Positions 20,920-33,200 of a stretch of 64,000 nt of DNA are shown here, piece by piece; the stretch's first letter is position 1, and every line of letters begins with the position of its first letter. The position numbers and the translations under genes were made by a program. The DNA is taken from NCBI GenBank assembly GCA_963556695.1, contig CAUWAG010000012.1, positions 4,650,001 to 4,714,000 of the forward strand, read 5' to 3'. The notes under the pieces are model-generated. The model was not told where the DNA came from. It was given only the letters and a program-made list of their open reading frames with translations, and ran no database searches. The stretch is from Anthostomella pinea. Taxonomy: Eukaryota > Ascomycota > Sordariomycetes > Xylariales > Xylariaceae.

Positions 20920-22189
20920 CTAAGCTCCGTGCTTTCTTGGGCCACTAGAGACGGCAGTCTGGAAGTGGTTGTCGCGGTTGTTGATGTTGTTTCCGTAGCC
21001 GCGGCTGTCGACGCTCGAATCGCTAGTCTGCTCAATTTCCCGCGTGACGTGAATCATGCGGCGCGTCGACCGTGAATCCTCGGGATCCACAGGGCCGTCT
21101 TCCTTGTCCTGAAAGTATTGCTCGTTGGAGCCTAGCCTTGTGCCATCGAGCGTGTTTTCCAACTTGTAACCCTTTCTGCCAACGCCACTTCTACCACCGC
21201 CACCAATGGTCACGAGGTTCACGTCGGTGGATCGACCGGGGGTCTTGCTGGAGGACGACTTGGATGGCGAAAGGCTGGGGAACAGACGCCGCAGCATGGG
21301 CAAGGAACCGGCGATGATGCCGAGATCGCACTCGAACACCGTAAGCAGCACGATCTTGCCAATCTGGTAAAATCGGTCGTGGGGCGTCGTGTAAGCCCAG
21401 GTGTAGGTAATGCGAATAGTCGTGGCTACCGAAGCAAACACACCGAGGGACAGGATGAACATGGTGAGAATCTTGACCCGGGGCGCCAGCTGGATATGGC
21501 GTAGCAGCAGAATAGGTGTGAGGGCGGTAGCCAAGTCGGTGAAGATATTGGTGGCTGACACGAAGTACGACACGTTAAGGATCACCGTCTGGCCCGAGGT
21601 GCAGTCTCCGGGGACAGCGCCCCAAGCCGCGGCCACGGGCTTGCACTGGAATATGGCCACGGGCCACGAGATCTGCCAGGTGATCCAGGCCAAAGAGAAA
21701 AGTCCCCAAAGGATGTACTTGTACTTCCGCTGGGTAGCCAGACGCAACATGGCCCAGATGATACTCGACTTGATCAGGGCACCGTCCAATACATAGAGGA
21801 ACTGCCAGATCATGGTCCAAAGTCCCAGATTCAATTGCATTCCAACCGTAATCACGTCGTCGTGGGATCCGATGCCACTGACTGCGAGCACGCAAGCTGA
21901 GGCATTGTGGCCGACGTTGATAATCTGGAGTGATGGAGCACATGTCAGTCCCTACCCAGGGCCTCGACATAGAGATAATAGAAGAGAGGGAAAGGGAGCC
22001 ACTCACCCATCCGGCAAGCATCAGCCAATCATCCACTGAGGTAGTATGCGTCAAGTTGCGCACATAGAATCGTAGAGCGACGATAATGGTCGTCAAGATG
22101 GTCATCACGATGGTAGTAACCATCAGCGCCAGAGCCAAGCCCTCGGGCTGGATGGGCTCATACTTGGTGGTCGTCAAGTCGGTGGCCAT
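20920..22189 (-). CDS. PTH11/SAT4-type seven-TM membrane protein (fungal rhodopsin-like domain)
   Basis: Integral membrane protein of the fungal rhodopsin-like family that includes PTH11-type receptors; ligand unknown. CDS is 22189-22007 joined to 21924-20920 (395 aa), with a GTGAGT donor and CTCCAG acceptor joining VDDWLMLAGW to IINVGHNA. The DDW motif after TM2, the series of hydrophobic segments (for example VTTIVMTILTTIIVALRFYV, WITWQISWPVAIFQC and VKILTMFILSLGVFASVATT) and the conserved FQCKPVAAAW-type loop with cysteines fit the family. The C-terminal tail of about 110 residues is soluble, with a Ser-rich SPSKSSSSKTPG stretch and acidic regions, probably cytoplasmic and phosphorylated (inference). 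There is no N-terminal CFEM domain. Confidence 0.85.
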
Positions 22190-24275
22190 GGCTGCGAAAA
22201 AGGAAAGAAAGAAAAATCAGGAACAGTGGACGGCGGTTGGAGAACGCCTTCAGATATCAACACCGCTGTCACCTCCTCACAGCAGGTATAATTTCGAAGT
22301 GCGGCGCGGACCAACGAATAGAAGAAAAGAGCCTAACGTGGAACGAATTACGAGGCCGACTGGTTCAGCCTTCTCTATATGAAGGCTTGCTGGTCTTCCG
22401 CACCCTGGGCGGCCTGGGACAAGTACTAGAGGGAAGCCGTCTCGCGAAGGGGCAAAAAACCTCCAACTCGTCAGGGGCCTGACAGGGAACAATAAATCGT
22501 TACCATACTGATCAGTTCCTGGGTCGGTCCCGGTATTAGCCTATTTCTCACGACATGGGCCCCAACCAGGATTACATAAGTAGATGTCCGGGATGGGCAG
22601 GTAAATCGTAGCAACTCTCCGCAGAATACTGGGGATTATCTGGGTCTCTACATGGTGGTGGATGATATGCTAATAATAATGATGCACCACGAGAAGTGAC
22701 AATCGTACGGTATGAGGTTGTACAGTATGCCACCACTGTAGATGATTCACGTACACGAAAGGCCCAAGTGTATGGAGCGGCTACGATTTACCTTGATGGT
22801 GATAACCGTAATTCCTTTCCATCGGGAAGTCGCCAGCAAGAACTTCTGATTGATGAACCTTGGAATATGGCCGCGGCCCGTATTCTTTAGCTTCTGAGGA
22901 GTAGCTGCCAGGGCTGCAGCTTGGGGGGCAGGGGGGAAGATCCAATACTAGTTAGTAGTAGGTCGGCCAGATCCGACGGCACAGAACCTACAAAGTACTG
23001 TCACATCTCGACGGGACAGTGCCTAATCTCGACGGCATGGGGTTCTACAAGTACAGTAGGGGGAGCCGTTGCCCGTTGGAGAGCCGTTGAGGTTGGCAGG
23101 TTGGTATCATACGTTGGATGACACGACACAAGGACAACCCAGTTGTCTTTGCTGCTGGGACACTGCTCATTGGCAGCCCGTGACGGGATGAGACCACCCT
23201 ATCCACCATCCATGCAGCAGCAGCGGGCTTTGCCCGGCCCCACCGCGGCTCGGGCGCCCAAATTCGTAGAAGATCAAGTTTCACCAGCCCACTTGCAAGT
23301 AGCCTGCCATAGCCTGCCCAACCCAAAACGGCAAAACCTGCGCATTTCTATTACTGTATACTTAGCTGACGTTAGGTCTCCATACCAAGATGATAGCGCT
23401 GTGGGTTGGCGTTTCACCCACTTGTGTCCGGTTTCTCTAGCATGAGTCTAGAACCCAAGTACGCTTAGCCTTATAGGAGGCTGACTGCACGACATGTTAT
23501 GCGCCATGGAATTGCAGACAACAGCGGTGGTAACCCTTGCAAGACCTCTGGTTTCTACCTACACAGTAGAGAGCGTTTCTTGGTCCGGGTGATTTTGTAG
23601 TCACCTGTAGCCACCAGTCAGGGCTTTGTAGAAGGATCTCTCGTCTGGATCGTCGTCCGATCTCGGGAACGTAATAAGTGGGAGTGGGACCGGATACACC
23701 TGTGGCACGTGTCGTGGTATGTAGCCTCGGGGTCGCAGGGTCGTGACTGAAGAATGTCCAGTAGGAAGTCTTCACGAAACACACCCTTACACCGCCGTAG
23801 TAGTAGTACATGGTATTATCACCGTGCTAGCACAGTATCGAATGTGGCAGGCTGCGGGCAACAGTGTTGGTTGGCAATTTCCAGAGCTGTGGACATGGCA
23901 AGCATGGATCAAGCGAGATGACTGGTGACCAAGGACTGGTGACCAAGGACTCGCTGTGGGCGCCGGGGCATACTGTATATCCACCCGCATTGCAACGCCG
24001 CTACTGTACCTAGTCGTTCGAAATTGGGGTCGGAGACAGGCATGGAGGCTCTGGCGCCCGGCAATGCAATGGCGGTAAACAGGTGCTGATGTGTATATCA
24101 AGGAGCAGGGGACACTATGGAATCGACCCCAACTGCCTGGTGCCCTTGAAAAGAGCATACGACCTGCTGCCAAGCCACGATTGATACCACAACAATCTGC
24201 AATCCATTGCATTACGTCTTCTCCTCTGCAGGGAAGGAAAAAAGAAACGAAAAACAACACAGGCAAACAGCAGTC
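22190..24275. other. Long intergenic region
   Basis: About 2 kb between divergent genes. No protein domain, tRNA or clear inverted repeat seen. A small direct repeat (GACTGGTGACCAAG twice) lies near 23921-23949. Confidence 0.4.
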
Positions 24276-25447
24276 ATGGCTGGAACAGAGGCCCCAGAAG
24301 CACTCCCTACCGTTCCTGCGGGCATAACCGCCGAGTGGTTGAGCCGCAAGCTCGGGCACAAGGTCGCGTCCATCGAAAACACCAGTAACATCTGGGGAAC
24401 GGCCAGCAAGCTGTTCTACGCCATTACTTATGAAGACGGCGCAAGCAGCAACAACGGCGAGAGACCGGCTCATATCTGCATCAAGGGGATGTTCGACCTC
24501 AAGTTGGTAGAGGACCAGCCATGGACCGTCAGTCTCGCACAGCGAGAATCCGAGTTCTTCTCCAAGTTGGCGCCCACTATCAACAATATGATCTTCCCCA
24601 AGTCGTGGTGGGCTGGCAAGACCGAGAACCAGGGCCTCGTCATCATGAGCGACCTGACCAAAGAGGGGTGTTCGTTCCCGCCTGAAGTGACGTCGTATCC
24701 TGTCGAGAAGATCATGAACGGGGTCGAGCAGCTGGCAGGTCTCCATGCCCAGTACTGGGGCCAGAGTCAGGAAGACCATCCCTGTACGGAACCCCTTTTT
24801 CTTTCCCTCTTCGGATGCTATGTCCCGATATGGAGCTAACGCGACGTTTACCAGGGATCTGGAACAACTACGACCCGGCCATGACATTCATGTGCAGTCC
24901 GTGGAATGAGTTGGTGCGGGAACCGAACCGGCCCAAGCTCCCCGAGTACCTGATGGACGGGAAACGCTGCAACGAGGCGCTGGGCCGCTATTACGCGGAA
25001 CGCAATCCGCGCTTCCGTACGCTGCTCCATGGCGACACCCACATGGGCAACATCTACTTCACCGCCGAGGGCAAGATCGGCTTCCTCGACTGGTCGGCGT
25101 TCCACTTCGGATCGTGCTTCCACGATATCGCGTATCACATGACGTCCACGTTGACCGTCGAAGACCGCCGTGCCCACGAGATGGAGATCCTCGACCACTA
25201 CCTCGCCACCTTGCACCGACTGGGAGGGCCCAAGTTTGACCGTCACAACGACCCCGAGGTCATGGTCGAGTACCGACGCTCCTTTATGACCAACGTGATC
25301 TGGATCATCTGCCCTTATAGTTTGCAGTCCAAGGAGCGCGTCGATGTGTTGTGCAAGCGTACTGTGGCCGCCTACGACGACCACAAGGTCATTGATCTCC
25401 TTCTCAGCCAGCCGAAGCCTGCTGCTACAGCTGCGGCTACTGCCTGA
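24276..25447 (+). CDS. APH-fold small-molecule kinase-like protein (CHK/DUF1679 type)
   Basis: Member of the aminoglycoside phosphotransferase/choline-kinase fold; the true substrate is unknown, and resistance is not implied. CDS is 24276-24783 joined to 24855-25447 (366 aa), joined by a 71-nt intron to give HPWIWNNYDP. The N-lobe contains PAHICIKGMF, whose lysine would contact ATP. The C-lobe carries the catalytic loop LLHGDTHMGNIY near residue 228 and the metal-binding IGFLDWSAFHFG near residue 246, as in the HGDxxxxN and (I/L)DW motifs of the fold. Length is normal. The start is ATG 24276 (MAGTEAPEALP); the open frame reaches further left only through non-ATG codons. It diverges from the PTH11-like gene. 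Confidence 0.85.
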
Positions 25448-27005
25448 GTTTTCACGTGAGACATGTCTGCATGGCATCGGGGCCAACATGACTACGCCAA
25501 GTTACATACAGACAAAAGGGCGTAGATAGGTAGCTTCCGTATAACCGAATCTGACTTTCTTCGTCTACCTCCTGATTTTTCTCGCTTCGGCGGCAAGTCC
25601 TGATCCTGCGGTCGTAACATTCCCGTTTCACCGGCATGCGTTAGGCCAGGGGCGTTCGTGGTGGTTCGTAAACTGTGCTAGTACCAAAAGAACGTTAACT
25701 ACCGATAGAAGGAAGAATCGCCCCTATTACACAGTCTTGGCGGACCTGGGATACGGACGGCCAGACGGCACAGGAAGTGAGAAGACAGGGCACGGAACCC
25801 TCGCCTGGTATCCCCGCCCAGCTGAAGCACCCTTGCTCTCGGTAGGCGTAAGCGGCGGCGGTAATACGACCTGAGCTGCTGTGCTACCGTCGTACAATCG
25901 ATGCCCCTCATGGAGTTATATACGCAACTCAGAGACTGTTATAACTTATCAGGGGGATTCACTACATCGGGACATACGTACAAACAGTCGACAAAACCTA
26001 TCACTTGCACCTGTTGCAGTTGCGATGTCGGTGACCGTGCACACTGGAAAGCACTCAACAACAACCAGGGGTCCCCGGTGAGCCCGGTGGGGGGAGGCCG
26101 GTAAGGATCCCGGCCGGTGAGTCCCCATGTAAAGAAAATCCTTCAAAAGTCCACCCATTATTTGATTTCTCCGACCACTTCGAAATTAACACTGTATGCG
26201 TCCTGAGCCAGATTAACGGAGCCGAGAGCCACCAACTGGGGAATGTCTGCCTCTTTCGGGTAATAATCTGCGTTGATCAGGGGGTTCAGCTAAGCCATGC
26301 GAGCCATGATCGCACAGATATCCGACGTTGGAGATCTCTGTGAGCAAGTTCAGAGATATCTGGGGATGGGCAAGTTCACCTCAATTCCGGTAGAGCACTC
26401 GAAGGTCGATCGGTCTGGACACAGGGGTTCACAAGACTAGTCGGGTTCTAGTCCGACACGGCTGTGTTCTAACTTCTCTCGACTTGCTCGGGTCAGCTAT
26501 TTGCTCCCTTGCAAGTAGATATCAAGACCAAAGTCATTGTCAGCAAGTTGAGCTTTTGTACCATGGTTTGCCACTTTGTGTGAGTGGAGACACCCTTTGG
26601 GGGAGATAACAACGTCTTACAGGCTTGGCCAACCCATCATCGAAACCATAACATTCGGTATGCGGATGATGGCGTAGGCGAGAGTGGTGCGCAAAAGCGG
26701 CCATTGTGTAACGGTGTAAGAGGAAGCCTGCGCAGTTTCGGGATATCTTTCTTGGCTGACGACAGTCGAAATCTAGCGAGAAAGAGTCATGGAGAACACC
26801 GGTAGTGTTCCCGATAGGACTCGGCGTAAAACCCGTAACGTTCTGGTCCTACTCTTGGCTTGGGTGAAGGGGGTCTTGGAGGGGCTTGGTGATCTCTAGA
26901 GAGAGTTTCTTTGGGAGGCACAGTGTCTCTCGTGCAGGCAGAAATGAGAATCCGTCATCGTCTTTACAGTCATCGCCTTAATCGTCACCTTCCTCACCTC
27001 CTCAT
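25448..27005. other. Intergenic, no gene seen
   Basis: About 1.5 kb with short frames only. A CCGGTGAG motif recurs near 26073-26120. Confidence 0.4.
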
Positions 27006-27065
27006 CCACTGCGTCGGTAACCTATAAAAGGGCAGCCACTGCGTCGGTAACCTATAACAGGGCAG
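27006..27065 (+). repeat. Two tandem 30-bp units each carrying a TATA-like box
   Basis: 27006-27035 and 27036-27065 are identical except for one base (CTATAAAAG versus CTATAACAG). They lie 65-125 bp before the terpene synthase ATG at 27130, where a core promoter is expected. The upstream unit keeps the better TATA. Confidence 0.85.
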
Positions 27066-27129
27066 CAATCTGTGGCCTCTCTTATATGAACGACTTCTAC
27101 TACCCACCCTGGTTACCGTTACAGTCAAT

Positions 27130-28169
27130 ATGGCACCCATGCTATCCGAGGTATTCTCCCTGGCATTGAAAGCTTGTTGTTCAGTTCCGTGGCCATTCTT
27201 TGCTGACAATGGAAACTTGAATAGACCGAGAACGCCTGTATCAGAGAGACTCTATCTTACTTTGTAAGAGGAGTGACCGGCGGGCGAGACATAGACGAGG
27301 ATGCCCTCACGGTGACGAATATTGACAAGCTCCGGGCAACTGTCACGTCACAGTTGAAGTCGACAAGTCTCGGGGATCATATGGATCTTATCAACTCCAA
27401 GAACCAGCTCAACTACTCGTGCTACGTGGCGGCTGACTTTGCCAATGCGCAGGGGTTCGACTACCAGGTCGTGCACGCCATGCTGACCATCTTCTTCTTC
27501 CACGCCGAGGACATCCTCGAGGACAAGCCCGACGTGATGCACAATCTGCAGCTCAAGCTGGCCACCGGCGAGCCCCTCGGCGATCCGGTGCTCGACTGGT
27601 ACGCCAGGGAGGTCACACCGCTGCTGTGGAAGCACTTCCACCCGCTCGTGTCCAACATGATCATCGTGGCCTGCTACGACTTCGTCAACGGCATTGGCGT
27701 CGAGCAGCTGGTACGGGATGCCCCGGTGCACGATCAGGCACCGCAATTCCCCGAATGGCTGCGCTTCAAGACTGGCCTGTCGCCTATGTACGCACTCCTA
27801 GCCCTGGCGAGACACTCGGACGTGACGCTCAAGCCCTCGGGTGGGTTTGAAAAGTACGTGCAGACTGTGCCGGACGTCGTCGTGTTCACCAACATCGTCA
27901 ACGACGTCATCTCCTTCTACAAGGAGTTGTTGGCGGGGGAGAAGGGCAACTACATCGACATGCGGGCCGAGAAGGACGGCGTGGATGTGATCACGGCGCA
28001 GCGCAAGCTGGCGGACGAGGGGATCGCCGTATACAACCGTGTGGTGGCCACGCTCGCTGACGAGCCCGAGTACCGCGCCAACTTTGAGGCCTACGCACGC
28101 GGCATCACCCATTTCCATACCTCGTCGCCGCGTTATCGCCTCCGGGAGTTGTTTGGGTCCAACACCTAG
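27130..28169 (+). CDS. TRI5-family sesquiterpene synthase
   Basis: Class I terpene cyclase related to trichodiene synthase; expected substrate farnesyl diphosphate, product unknown. CDS is 27130-27150 joined to 27225-28169 (321 aa). The 74-nt intron has a GTATTC donor, a GCTGAC branch point and an AATAG acceptor. The second metal site NDVISFYKE (N232, S236, E240) is a perfect NSE-type motif. The first, aspartate-rich site reads FFFHAEDILED (E102-D107) where TRI5 proteins have a DDxxD-like run, so the lead Asp is replaced by Glu. Other family-like blocks are ACYDFVNGIGVEQ and a C-terminal SSPRYRLRELF carrying the RY pair. It is somewhat shorter than typical TRI5 proteins (about 370-390), mainly at the N-terminus. 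A duplicated TATA unit precedes it. No other pathway gene is adjacent. Confidence 0.88.
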
Positions 28170-28640
28170 TGCCAGATATAGCAGCAATACAACCGATGAT
28201 CCCGGCTTTGACCTGTAGACAAAACTAGCTCATGTAAAGTGAATGCTCAGAGAAGCGCAATATAATTACTGTAAAAGTTCGTGATATGAATGTAGACAGT
28301 TCGCTTAGGTGCTGTGATAGATAACTTGGTTTCACCCCATAGAGTATGTGGCTGACTGGCGCAACCGTACCTAGGCACCAGGACCAGATATTCAGATAAT
28401 GTTGAATGTCAACGAACAGTGGCAATGATAGAAATGAAATTGTAAGAAAGAAACCCGCAACATATCGAAATCAAACTACCGAAGAAGACTGTACACTAGC
28501 GTATCTCCCCCATTACCCTCATAACAAGACATAACGAACGAATCCTGGAAAACATACCCCTGACCACCTAACGCCTCTGCAGTGCTTCCAACCAAGCACG
28601 ACAGCATGATTGACCGAGCTCGAAACTAGTCCTTGGGAGG
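28170..28640. other. Convergent intergenic region
   Basis: 3' flanks of the terpene synthase and the small Cys-rich gene. Nothing else seen. Confidence 0.5.
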
Positions 28641-29181
28641 TTAAAATTCGCAATCCCGACACGCTGTGCATGCGGCACCGGCATGTGTAAGTACTTGACC
28701 GCATGATTCGCACATAGCCTTCAACTCGCCCGTGCAGTTCGTCGCGCTGGACGCTTCACTCGCCGCGGGTGCCTTTTTCTCGGCTAACATTGGCTGGGCT
28801 GGGGGAGGCGCCACGTCGATCACTGTTCCGTCATAACCCTCGCCGGGGTCGAAGTTCCCAGACTCAATCCCAGCTGTCATAGGAAAGGGGGTGGTCATCG
28901 TCTGGTCGCCATAGTAGCTATGCACTTCGCCACCTGAAGTGGCGGGACTATCGGGTGCTCTATAGGTCGGGCGACTGTCAGCGGTATGGTTGATGGTGGA
29001 GCAGGGCTTGGAGGGTGGCCCACTGGTTATCGTCCTGTGCTTGCGAGGTGTTGCTGGCGTCAACCGTCTCGTCCTTGTCCTCTCTATAAGGCAGGTCAGC
29101 TCCATTGGATCGCGACTTGAAAGTGTACAGAACATACCCAGCGGCAGCTGTGCCTTCGTTTTTGTCTGATGATTCGGCCAT
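28641..29181 (-). CDS. Small acidic protein with C-terminal Cys cluster
   Basis: Unrecognised protein of 140 aa. Exons 29181-29138, 29083-29024 and 28959-28641 keep frame. Intron 1 is clear (GTATGT, GCTGAC, TATAG; 54 nt). Intron 2 has a weaker GTGGGC donor but a good GCTGAC branch point and CTATAG acceptor, and it is needed to avoid an early stop. The N-terminus (MAESSDKNEGTAAAG) and middle are low-complexity and acidic. The C-terminus MCESCGQVLTHAGAACTACRDCEF contains six cysteines in CxxC-like spacing, suggesting a zinc site or disulfides. There is no signal peptide, so zinc binding is more likely (inference). It lies tail to tail with the terpene synthase. Confidence 0.65.
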
Positions 29182-30229
29182 GATTTGGGATGTATGCGGA
29201 TTGGTTGAGGCGTTCAGCAGTATAGTCGTAAAGCAACTTGCTTGATGATTTCCTGGTCCAGTTCCAGAGAATCTCCTGTCTTTTTATAAGGCATGATGCT
29301 CCTTTCCCTTCTCTGAACACCAACGCCGGTTGGCCCTGTATCTAGGGGTCGGCTTGTTGGTTGGCGTAAAGGTCATCGGGTGACTGGGTCTCGTGGACCT
29401 GTTTATCGAAATCGTGTAGTCCTTTCTTTGTCTCCTTCTCCCAACTGACTCCGATCGAGGTCATGTTGTTGCGGGAGTCGCTTAGGCCCTCGTCGCATGA
29501 GACGCGAGCAGCCCGTATCCGCTGGCGCTGGCCAGTTCGCAGAGGAAAGGTATCGTCCAGGGAATAAAGGCATTGTTCGCGTGCTCAGTATATCGTTGTG
29601 CGAGACCAGCAGGGCCGCAGCTTCGGTTCCAAGGGGATGGACGTCTATAATATCGCATCAAGCACACCTTGAAGTCCAAGCCGATAGGTGTACCGTGGCG
29701 TAGGCAAAGGCAGCCCCGGCTGAACGGACTCGTCAGTGACCAATGTAAGGGGAGCTCTTCAAATACTCTAGGCACGCACCATGTACAGTGAAGACGTTCG
29801 GATCAGCCGGATCGAGCATGCCTCCAACACGGTGTCAACGTGTCCCGTGAGACCAAAATGTTGGGTGGAGATAAAGAGCAAAAATACCAAACCGTGGAAT
29901 GCACGACGTGCCACAACTGGGATCGTGTACCGAGGGGACCAACCCGTTATTAGTATATTGTGCCACCGTGAACAAAGCAAAAAAACGAAAGGCATATACT
30001 TCGAACAACCAGTGGTATATATCCGCCAGGGGCAAGCAAGTATGAAACAAGGTACATTCAATTCCCAACAGCCCAACCCACGCCGAGGCCTCGGCTATTC
30101 ATTACAACGGCCTACCCTGAAAATTCAACCGCGTGCTCAGTCGTAACTCGGTTCGTCATTGTTCATTCATACCACGCCATACAAGAGCACCCCAGACATG
30201 CTTGCCATGGCTGACGCACTTGTTCCCGC
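29182..30229. other. Intergenic, no gene seen
   Basis: Holds the 3' flank of SMC4 and the upstream region of the small Cys-rich gene. Short open frames on both strands are not supported. Confidence 0.45.
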
Positions 30230-33200
30230 TCACGAAGTCACCGTCTGAGCAGCGCCGCCCTGTCTTGCAGCCGCACTACGGGTAATAAAGTCGCGGTTCT
30301 CAATCGTGACGCTCTTGGTCATGTGGTTGACCTTGTACACACCCACCAACCGGGCGGCAAGTTCGAACATGTTGTTGCGCAGAGAGATGACGACGAACTG
30401 AGCGTTCTTGGTGCGCTCCTTGATGTAGTTCGCCACGATGGACACCTAGACACACACAAGTCAGTCATATGTAGAGACATCGATATCATCTCGCTACTCA
30501 CATTCCTGAAATCTAAAGCGGCATCAATCTCGTCCATGACATACAGCGGAGTCGGCTTGTAGTGATGCAACGCAAACACGAGCGCCAGACTCGACAACGT
30601 CTTCTCACCACCACTGAGGTTGCTGATGTTCTTCCAACTCTTCTTCGGCGGCATAACCGAGAACAAAATGCCCTCGCTGAAGGGGTCTAGACTGTCGACA
30701 AGCTCAAGCTCGGCGTTGCCACCCATCGTAATCATCTGGTACATCTCCTTCAGGCGTAACGAAATGGTGCTGAAACCCTCCATGAAGCCCTCGAGTCGGA
30801 GTCGACGGAGGTCATCACATCGTTTCTTGGCTGAGTCGCGCTGCTGTACCGCACCGGCCAGATCAGACGAGCGCGCAGCGTGCTCTTCGACACGGCGACG
30901 GTACTCGGAGAGGACACTGACATCAACGTTGACATTCTGTGTCTTCTCTTCAAGGGCAGCAATCTCAGCCTTCAGGGTCTCCTTGCTCATGTCCTTCAAC
31001 TCGTCGTCCGTGAAGCGTGGAAGTTCCTGCGGCTGTTCTTCCGGTTCCTCCTGCTGCTGCTGCTCTTCTTCTTCCTCGCCTACGGCCCGCTCTTGACCTT
31101 CCTCAGTTGGTCTCTTGGCGGGCGTTTCGCCGCTAAGGTCGCTCACGTTCTGGAGAACCAGCTTGTTTAGCTTCTCATCCCAATAGCGGAGACGTTTCTG
31201 GTTCTCGACAAGAGCTTTCTGGTTCTCCTCAAGCTTGTTGCGCATCTCGATCTCGACCGCGCATGTCTCGTTGAGCTCTGATGCCTTCTCATCTAGTTCC
31301 GCCTTCAAGGAGGCAAGCTCACTCTTCTTGGACCCGAGCTCCTCTTCGGCGGCCTCGACTTGGGCGGTCAAGGACTCCGACTTGCTTCCTTGGTTCTCGA
31401 CTTCCTCTTCGAGATTCTCGAGGTCCCGTATCGCGGCCTCCAACTCTTTGGTGGCCTTGGCGTGGTCTTTCTCGAGCTTGGTCTTTGATTTCTCAGCCTT
31501 GGCTCTCTTCACCTCGGCATTGGACGTCTCTTCGTTGTGAGAGTATATTTCCTCCTTGATGGCATCGACCTTGGCTCGTTGAGCACGGAGTTTTTCTCCA
31601 CCAACTTCCATGATCTTGTCTTGTAGTTCCTTGATCTCAGCCTCGACACCCTCCGTCTCGGTGTGTAACTTCGATACTTCCTTGTTTAATTTGGCGATAT
31701 CCTTCTCCAGGGCGGCCACTCTGTTGTCGTCGGACTGTGAAGGTTGGTGTTCCTTGCCCAGCTCTTTCACACGTCGTCGAGCGTCGGCAAGGTTCTTCTC
31801 AGCACTCCGCACTTCGAGACCAATCTTCTGCATCTTGGTATCCAGCTGAGGGATCTGATCCTTCAGGTATCTGAGTCGTGTCTCGAGTTCCCGCTGGTGC
31901 TCTTGGAACTCCTGGAATTTCTGCTCAACAGTATCGCGGTCCGTCTCCAGCTTGGCGACCTGATTCTTAGTCGTGTCAGCCACGAGCTTGCTCGACATCA
32001 GTCCCTTCTTGACGGTGTTGCCACCACCAGACATGGTACCGCTCTTGTCGATGAGCTCTCCGTCGAGTGTGACCACGCGCCATCTTTTGGCACCATACGC
32101 AATCCGATTCGCTTGGGATAGGTCTTTGGCGACCAAGGTATCTTGTACGGCATGGTAGAAAGCAGGACGGAATTTGTCGTCTTTGGCCGTGATCAGGTCG
32201 AACAACCGTGGCGCATTCTCGGGTGTCTGGATGGGCTCCATGCCTCGCACGCGCAACTTGTCTAGACACATGAAATTGCCTCGTCCAAGGTTGGTTTTGC
32301 GTAGATACTCGATACACTGTTGTCCGGCGTCGACTGTATCGGAAACGAAGTTGTCAAGGGCGCCACATGCGGTTGAGACGGCCACGTCATACTTCTGGTC
32401 GATGGCACCAAGATTTCCAAGACGGCCGTGGAAGCCATCAATTCGCCCAGATTCCTTCATCCGCATCAAAGCTGTGAGCACGTTGCCGCGATTCTGTGTT
32501 TGCGAAAGACTCGACCGGGCCTCGTCCGCCTTCTGCCTTGCATTCGACACTTTGGCACGTATCTTGGGCTCGATCTGGGAGAGGTTCTCGAGTTCGCCCT
32601 CGACCTCCTGGGCCTCTTTCTCAAGGCTGGCCTTTTCTGATTGACATTGTTTGAGCTCTTCCAGCTTCGTGGTGCGGCTCTCCTCGACGGCGGCGATTTT
32701 GGCCTCCATCTCCTCGAGGGCCACTGCTCCGGAGTTGGCCTTCTCTTCCAGAATGGTCTTCTCAGACTCTGCCACCGCAATAGCAGATTGCTTCTGGTTG
32801 ATCTTCTCTTTCCAGGGCTCGAGAGACTTTTGCTTGGCGGCGATTTGGTCCGAGAAGACTTGTGTCTTGCCCTTCAGGCTATCACGGATGGTGGCAAGCT
32901 CGGCTTCTTCTTCCTGCATCTGCTGCTCAAGAGACGCAATCGCCTCGGCCCGAGATGTGATATCCTCGGAGCACTGCTCGATGGTGTCATCAGCTTCTGT
33001 GCTAGACTTTTCGGCGTTGGTTATGGTCTTCTCCAGTTTCTTCTGCTTGTCGGACAAGAACTTGCGCTTCTCGTCGAACTTGACTCTTTCTTGTTCGAAC
33101 TTGGAAACTTCCTTTACGAGGGATTGCACATTCTTTTCCTGCGACTCGAACTCTTTGCTTCCCTTCGAGTAAGCCTTCTGAAGCTGCTTGATGATCTGTT

